Origin: Diphasiastrum complanatum
Taxonomy: Eukaryota > Streptophyta > Lycopodiopsida > Lycopodiales > Lycopodiaceae
Assembly (NCBI GenBank): GCA_029204225.1
Contig: CM055094.1
Location: 66,052,536-66,116,535, forward strand
Reading direction: 5' to 3'
Length of the DNA stretch: 64,000 nucleotides
In this document: piece by piece, positions 57,769-64,000 of the stretch
Layout: the number at the start of each line of letters is the position of its first letter
Numbering within the stretch: the stretch's first letter is position 1
Translations under genes and position numbers: made by a program
Notes under the pieces: generated by a model
Databases searched by the model: none
What the model was told of the DNA's origin: nothing
What the model saw: the letters and a program-made list of their open reading frames with translations, nothing else

Positions 57769-58012
57769 TATTGTACTTCTTGTTACCATTAATAGAGTGG
57801 TATTTTGTACTTGCACCTACAAGACATTATGAAGAGTGATGATTGTGTACATTCTCGTTCTACATTTAGTGATTGTTATTTACATTCTTAAATGCTAGTG
57901 ATATGTACTACCTTCTACTCTTTAATAATTCTAATAATAGCATTCTCTATCAGACTAGTTTATTCTCAGTACAAATCCTAATAGGTCAAATAATGATTGA
58001 TTTTTTTTTTCA
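57769..58012 (+). repeat. copia D 3' LTR, right piece
   Basis: Matches 43645-43883 (CCTACAAGACATTATGAAGA, AGTGATTGTTAT). Starts exactly where the left piece (47456) stops, so 47457-57768 is an insertion in the LTR. Confidence 0.82.
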
Positions 58013-58129
58013 AGAAAATGGTGTGGAAAGTACAACATAAAGCATACAGGATAAGAAGTTCCATAAATTGAAAAAAGCCTATCAATATAGGTCAATATCT
58101 TCACAAGCATTTCTAAGTTGCACATGTTT

Positions 58130-58352
58130 GCGTTGATTGCCAAAAAGAGATGGAGATATTTGTGTGTGGTGGAGGACATTTGCAGCTAAAATTCATAGGC
58201 TTGTGTGGGTTCAGAAATATAAATTTTGTCGCATGTTCCTTGATATGTTAGAAGGTAGCAAGAAACCAAAGGAGTTTTTTTCCAGATTACTACAAAGGAA
58301 AGCTGTGCTACAAGGTTATGGGTTGAAGCCATTTTTACAAAGGCAAGTGCCA
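58130..58352 (+). other. exon-like open segment with weak IQ-type motif
   Basis: Open on the + strand and bordered by an acceptor-like TTTGCAG (about 58188) and a donor-like AAAG|GCAAGT (58341-58347). Encodes AAKIHRLVWVQKYKFCRMF, which weakly resembles an IQ motif, and a Lys-rich continuation (MLEGSKKPKEFFSRLLQRK). It lies just downstream of the duplicated exon 7 region and might be a further exon of the flagellar gene, but I cannot align it to RSPH10B. Confidence 0.25.
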
Positions 58353-58499
58353 TGAACCCAATCATAGATATTGTCATGAAATAACAACAAAGATGAACAA
58401 AATGTGAAATTTCTAACTAGGAGGAGCAAAGAGTCTTCTACAAAGAGTGTTATAATCATGAATTGTCAAATTAATGTAAAGTACTCTTCATACTAACTC

Positions 58500-59043
58500 A
58501 CAGGCTATGGCATGGTTGTCGTCATTGATTTTGGCTTAACGACATTCTCTAAGCTAAGTAGTTGATTGCAACGAACATCAAGTTGATACTTTTTGGGAAG
58601 GTCAATGGTGAATGGTGAATTGCCACTTGAGTAAAATTGGGTCGTCCATTTGACTGGTGAAACAAGGTGCCGCCTCTTGAGAATCTTGTAAATAGACATC
58701 TAGGGGTCTTGTACCCATTTGCAATGAAGAAACCCAATGATAATGCTCGAAATGGTCCAAAACTGGCAAAAAAGTGGTATTAAGGGCTTCCTGAAACTCA
58801 TCATAGGTGGTCGGTACGTTACTACGTTGACCTTGTCCTTGAGATCTTGCCACCAGGTGTACGCCTTACCGTGTAGAAATATATTGCAGTAGCGATCTTG
58901 GTGTCATTGGCCGAACTGTGCAGCGGTCCAACATGGAAAAACGTGACGTCCGGCAGTCCACCAACCAAGCTAACACCACTTCGGGATGCCTATCCTTTTT
59001 GCCCCCTGACAAAAACTTTGGGCTAAACATCGGGGAAGGATAG
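58500..59043 (-). pseudogene. gypsy L gag, body
   Basis: Minus-strand gypsy gag in shifting frames: FLSGGKKDRHPEVVLAWL near 59015-58960, AYTWWQDLKDK-like near 58870, TTYDEFQEALNTTFLPVLDH near 58810, WVSSLQMGTRPLDVYLQDSQ. Cut at 59043 by the non-autonomous LTR element; its start is at 63755-63870. Confidence 0.72.
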
Positions 59044-60256
59044 TGTAGCGCAGGCGTCCCAAAGGGAGCCGGGAACCACGACTTAGCTTCCCAGCCTTCA
59101 ACTCTTGCCATCCAAACCCACTTGACATACAAGCAGCCAACTCGCCAACAACGATCAGAGTTAACCAACTTGAAGTTCCGAAAACCAACATTGAGATCTA
59201 ACCTAGCGCCATGCCAGATCGGGGCTCCCAATGTGGGTGACTTCCCTCCAAGCAAGCCGCCCGACATACATCAAACTTAACCAACTCAAAGCTTCGTTAC
59301 AAACGAGTAACATCCATTCCAAGCAAGCGGTCTGACTTACATCAGACTTAACCAACTGAAAGCTTCGTCACGAGCGCTGGAAGCCAACCTGGCGCCACGC
59401 CAGACTGGACAGCCATAAACAGGTAACTTTCACCCAAGCAAGCCATCCAACTTAGCCGACAGGTTAGAGCCCGTTCCCCAAGAGCTTAACCCATTCATGT
59501 TCATGCAAGGAACACTCAGAACCACAAGCCGTGACAGAGATGGAGACAACCAGTTCCTGGACCAAATGGTCCCGATAGCATACCGTTGGCGCCACGGACC
59601 GAATGGTCCCGACGGCATACCGCTGGCGTCCCGGGATACGACCCTCAGCTATGTGCCAACTTCAAAATTTTGAAGCGGCCTTACAACTGGCGCTTTTACC
59701 GAACACTAAAACCCAGAGGGTAATCAGAGTCAGTTTGAGGAAAATCCCACTTTATTGATAAATCTGAGAAGGTTACATTTCAAGTGTGTGACCGACCCTA
59801 GTCTCCGGGGAGCTGGCATGCCAAGACGAGTGCCAGGACAACATTCCAGCAAGGGAGGCTGAGACTTGGTTGGAGCTCGCCCTGAGTCGCAACCCGTACT
59901 CCCCTATAGTATTGGTGGGATTCGGCACCCCCCCTCATAGCAAGCACTCTACCTAGGCTGGTAAAGCACGTTTTTCTCTCTCTAGGATTTTCTCTAGAAA
60001 GTCATTTTCTCTCTCTAGATTTTATTGATCCCCAGGCTTCCTTTAATCATGCCTAGATCGTGTGAGGTGATTGCACATCGATCTGAGCTCTCTGGACTTC
60101 GCTAGAACCGATCAAAGATTTTCAGCCATAGGAACTTGGCACCGGCTGGATTCTGGTCACAGTGGCGCCGGGAGCAGCAGGGGCGCTGCTGGCGCTGGGG
60201 ACAATGCTGGCGCCAGTGGCGCCGGAAGTAAAGCTTGTAAAGATAGCTATACAACA
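59044..60256 (-). repeat. LARD-like element 3' LTR
   Basis: Contains a GACCGAATGGTCC block duplicated relative to the other LTR, and a GC-rich GGCGCCGG/GGAGCAGCAG segment near its 5' end (60140-60230) whose Gly/Ala open frame is antisense to the element. Confidence 0.88.
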
Positions 60257-62582
60257 TCCACCCCACCTTTATAAAATCTGATGTCCTCATCAGATGTCAG
60301 ATTAAAGTAAAGGTGTCTCCCAATCAAAATAACTGTACATTTAAGCTACTTGGCACAATATTCAATTTACTGGCTAGTTTTTATTAACATTGAAGCTGGC
60401 ACACCACAAGTCGGAGGCTCAGCTCTTTGTACTGAAAAATTACATAGCTTAAAATATCTCTTTGTCTGGGAAAAGCGTAGGTTTTATATCGTTTTCGTAA
60501 AACCCAAGAACCTTATTAACTGGTGACAAAGGCCTTTCTTTGAAATGTTCGCCCCTTTCGCTTCTGACTTTCGACTTTGGAATTCCTTTGAGCTCCTGAT
60601 TTGTCCTTGATTCACTTTGTGTTGAGCTCCCTGAGCTCCAGATTAGATCAGTTCCGCACAGGTATCAAGGCTCCCTGAGCCAAAGGATTTATCGTTTGAT
60701 TGCCCACTTTATGGTCCACTCCGTGCCTTGTTGCTTCTGCACCTTGATTTCTCTCCTTGTCCCAGCCTGATCTTGATACATTTCCTTCTTGGCTCTTTAA
60801 GGTAGGCAAAGATTGAGTACTCCGCAATGCACCTCTCACTTAGCTTGAAGTAGCTCTTTGAATCAGCCCAAATGTAACCATTGACCTCGTGGAAACCCAA
60901 AGGGTCGCACCAGTTTGATCCGCATACAAACTATCTCTTCGCGTTTGTTTGAAGCACCATGTCCGTCGCGCAGAACTTGACTTTCACAATTCCATCACTG
61001 GTCAGTTGCCTCACAGTCAAAACAAGAAGTGTACATCGAGCTTGACTTCAAGTAGCTCTCTTTGAATCAGACACATGCACCCAAAGTTTGCACTAGTCCG
61101 ATCTCAACATGAACTGTCCCTTAGCGTCCGTTCGAAATACCAAGTCTCTCATGCAAGACTCAACTTTCACAGTTCCTTCATTGATCAGCTGCCTTACACG
61201 TAACACAAGCCATCGTACTCATATGTTTCCTCATCATTGCTGGTCCAAAGAAAGCCTATAACAAGCTTCCCTTTCCACAAAAACTTGTCAACTTATTAGG
61301 TCCAAAGTTCGCCAGTCTCCTTGTGTGAGTATGGCTAGGTCACCTTGAATTTGCCCCCGTTTTGATCAACTTTCATTCAAAATTTGCCCCAAGAGAGAGG
61401 TGTGTGTGATAGTTTCCCTCCACTTATAAAATCAGCTGATCGGACTTAGAGTAGAGTTCTTCGGACAAAAAGCCTTTCCAACACTTTGCTTCCCATCTGC
61501 TAGGATTATGGCTCGATCCAACTTGTTGCCAATCTCTGAAGAGGATCCTAGTCTTTTCCCTTTGAGGAAAAATCCAACTGATACTGGATATCACCCATGC
61601 TCAGTGAGTTTCAGTTCCGAAGGTGGCCGTCCCAAAATGAAGACCAACTGCTCCATAGAAGATCTCCCCTGAAATTGCCCTTTCCAACTTTTGACTTCCT
61701 GCTTGTGTCTGGTGGGCGTTGTCGCAAATGAAATTAACCCAAGAAACAGGCTAGCCATCCATCCTTTGCAAGACTCGTTTCGTTGCCGTTCACGTGCGAG
61801 TACTTGAACTGCAAATCCACAGATTCTGTAGTCCTCTTTGTTTGATGGTATCAGCCTTCAAAAGAAAAGTTCCTTCTCGAGCCATCAGCTCCTTGTATCA
61901 CAAGCAATCATGCAAACCAGGCAAAGCACGAGTACTAAGACTCACCACGAATACATACAAGTAAGACACTCAGGCAGGTTTACTAACAAGTAACAAAGAC
62001 AAGGTCCCCCTTTGAGATGGTCCTGCCAACGGACCTTTGCCTGGCCGCGCCCATACAAATCGATCACAGAATCAGCCCACATAGGACACCCCTCCAACTA
62101 TCCGTGCTTTCACCATTAAGCAGCACATTGCCTCAGTCACGCCCCACCACTTTTTGGTCGATAGCCCTTATAGCTAAACGATCGGCAGCTATCCCGCACC
62201 GGCAGCTAACCACCCGTGCTTTACACCCGAATTCGAGTAGCATCTCTGTATCAATGGTTAACCCGTACAGTTCGAATATGTCACCCCGCACCCCCACAAG
62301 GCACAGACCATGCTTGCACCAACCTAATGGCAACACACTGCCTCATCTGTCCTACGTGCAGACAGCGCCAAGCCCGAACCGCGAGAACTGACCGTGCTTA
62401 CACCTCAAGGGCAACACCTTGACTCATCAAGTCCCTCGTTCTGCCGACCACCTCGACCGTGGACGCACCCGTGCTTACACTGTGGGCAGCACCTTGCACA
62501 ACAGTTGTCTTGATGAACCCCAAACAGTGGCCATTTCCGTGAGATCCACATAGCTGACCGGCCAGTCGGCTCTGATACCACA
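60257..62582 (-). other. LARD-like element internal region, non-coding
   Basis: No retroelement domain in any frame; the longest open stretch is about 124 codons and unrecognised. A ~190-bp tandem duplication occupies about 60845-61215, sharing AAGTAGCTCT-TTTGAATCAG, a TTTGATCCG/AGTCCGATC block and ACTTTCACA-TTCC. Confidence 0.75.
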
Positions 62583-63754
62583 TGTAGCGCAGGCATCCCA
62601 AAGGGAGCCGGGAACCACGACTTAGCTTCCCAGCCTTCAACTCTTGCCATCCAAACCCACTTGACATACAAGCAGCCAACTCGCCAACAATGATCAGAGT
62701 TAACCAACTTGAAGTTCCGAAAACCAACATTGAGATCCAACCTAGCGCCATGCCAGATCGGGGGTCCCGATGTGGGTGACTTCCCTCCAAGCAAGCCGCC
62801 CGACATACATCAAACTTAACCAACTCGAAGCTTCGTTACAAACGAGTAACATCCATTCCAAGCAAGCGGTCTGACTTACATCATACTTAACCAACTGAAA
62901 GCTTCGTCACGAGCGCTGGAAGCCGACCTGGCGCCACGCCAGACTGGACAGCCATAAACAGGTAACTTCCACCCAAGCAAGCCATCCAACTCAGCCGACA
63001 GGTTAGAGCCCGTTCCCCAAGAGCTTAACCCATTCACGTTCATGCAAGGAACACTCAGAACCACAAGCCGCGATTGATATGGAGACAACCAGTTCCTGGA
63101 CCAAATGGTCCCGACAGCATACCGCTGGCGTCCCGGAATACGACCCTCAGCTATGTGCTAACTTAAAAATTTTGAAGTGGCCTTACAACTGGCGCTTTTA
63201 CCGAACACTGAAACCCAAAAGGTAATCAGAGTCAGTTTGAGGAAAATCCCACTTTATTGATAAATCTGAGAAGGTTACTTTTCAAGTGTGTGACCGACCC
63301 TAGTCTCCGGGGAGCTAGCATGCCAAGGCGAGTGCCAGGACAACATTCCAGCAAGGGAGGCTGAGACTTGGTTGGAGCTTGCCCTGAGTCGCACCCGCAC
63401 TCCCCTATAGTATTGGTGGGATTCGGCACCCCCCTCATAGCAAGCACTCTACCCAGGCTGGTAAAGCACGTTTTTCTCTCTCTAGGATTTTCTCTCTCTA
63501 GAAAGTCATTTTCTCTCTCTAGATTTTATTGATCCCCAAGCTTTCTTTAATCATGCCTAGATCGTGTGAGGTGATTGCACATCGATCTGAGCTCTCGGGA
63601 CTTCGCTAGAACCGATCAAAGGTTTTCAGCCATAGGAACTTGGCGCCGGCTGGATTCTGGTCACAGTGGCACTGGGAGCGGTGCCGGGAGCAGCAGGGGC
63701 GCTGCTGGCGCCAGTGGCGCCGGAAGTAAAGCTTGTAAAGAAAGGTTTACAACA
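62583..63754 (-). repeat. LARD-like element 5' LTR
   Basis: Very similar to 59044-60256. The primer binding site lies two bases beyond its end. Confidence 0.9.
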
Positions 63755-63870
63755 GATAGCCTGCCTATAGTGGTTCATTGCCCGTAGTTCTTGCACCGCC
63801 AGTTCATGTTTGGCATTCATGTCAATAATTTGTTGTTGAAACAAATTTATTGCTTGCAGCATATCCTATA
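63755..63870 (-). pseudogene. gypsy L gag, N-terminal piece
   Basis: Minus strand MLQAINLFQQQIIDMNAK, AVQELRAMNHYRQA, a coiled helical gag start that joins the body at 59043 if the LARD-like element and one GATAG are removed. 63871-64000 holds nothing recognisable. Confidence 0.65.
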
Positions 63871-64000
63871 AATTGTTGTATTAAGCATTGTGTACGTTGT
63901 ACATTTGCAAAGTACAAGCCATTAAAACTTATCAAGCAAAAGAGATAAGAGAGACCAGCATGGCCTGTGGCACGCCACAGCCATGGTCGCCCTTTTGCTC

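Larger units (their letters stand above)
43486..58012 (+). mobile_element. copia D with nested insertions (TSD AGAAA)
   Basis: Target duplication AGAAA at 43481-43485 and 58013-58017. The flanking sequence joins to restore the duplicated exon 7 region: GCTATGTAAGAAA then ATGGTGTGGAAAGTAC matches 43273-43305. Internal order is LTR, primer site, leader, gag, knuckle, protease and RT start, then a deletion into the 3' LTR. Confidence 0.85.
59044..63754 (-). mobile_element. complete non-autonomous LTR retrotransposon (LARD-like, TSD GATAG)
   Basis: 4.71 kb. LTRs 59044-60256 (1213 bp) and 62583-63754 (1172 bp), minus strand TGTTGTA...GCGCTACA. Polypurine tract (reads TCCACCCCACC on +) at 60257-60267. 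Primer site TGGTATCAGAGCC at 62568-62580. Target duplication GATAG at 59039-59043 and 63755-63759. The 2.3-kb internal region has no gag, protease, RT or integrase, so mobilisation must rely on another element. Confidence 0.88.

Noticed and set aside
60071-60274. Gly/Ala-rich open frame in the LTR, also at 63575-63787
   Set aside because: Antisense to the element and a result of GC-rich repeats; it occurs twice only because LTRs are repeated.
1-64000. CRISPR arrays, prophage or bacterial operons
   Set aside because: No regularly spaced repeats, no ribosome-binding-site-linked ORFs; introns and plant LTR elements throughout.

Overview
Plant nuclear DNA dominated by LTR retrotransposons, with one recognisable host gene. 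The host gene (exons between 21839 and 43202, + strand) encodes a MORN-repeat protein whose repeat spacing and C-terminal half match radial spoke head protein RSPH10B. That protein belongs to motile 9+2 flagella. Among land plants, only lineages with swimming sperm would be expected to keep it, so the window suggests a fern, lycophyte, bryophyte, cycad or Ginkgo rather than a conifer or flowering plant. Very large transposon-filled introns favour a big-genome fern, lycophyte, cycad or Ginkgo. The species cannot be fixed from the sequence.

Layout. 1-7700: minus-strand Ty1/copia element (copia A, 5' LTR 3932-4711) inserted in the gag of an older minus-strand copia (copia E). 7900-16200: a patchwork of decayed plus-strand copia pieces joined at abrupt breakpoints, ending in a truncated copy of a non-autonomous LTR element. 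16200-18100: non-coding, with a fold-back repeat. 18119-21620: a non-LTR retrotransposon with an N-terminal C2H2 finger, reverse transcriptase and C-terminal restriction-like endonuclease, ending about 220 bp upstream of the host gene start codon. 21839-43202: the RSPH10B-like gene, seven intact exons (396 codons). Intron 3 (4.2 kb) holds LINE pieces and a small palindromic MITE. Intron 4 (14.8 kb, GC-AG) holds a gypsy element nested in a copia element, half of it inverted, plus other relics.

43203-58017: exon 7 is tandemly duplicated. The degenerate second copy was hit by copia D (TSD AGAAA). The 3' LTR of copia D contains a segment resembling a broken downstream RSPH10B exon, and that segment was hit by a minus-strand gypsy (TSD TCACT). 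The 5' LTR of that gypsy was in turn hit by a plus-strand chromovirus-type gypsy (TSD AGCAG/AGCAA). 58500-64000: a minus-strand gypsy gag split by a complete 4.7-kb non-autonomous LTR element (TSD GATAG).

No rRNA, tRNA, CRISPR or organellar genes were seen. All family calls come from reading motifs by eye; no database search was run.
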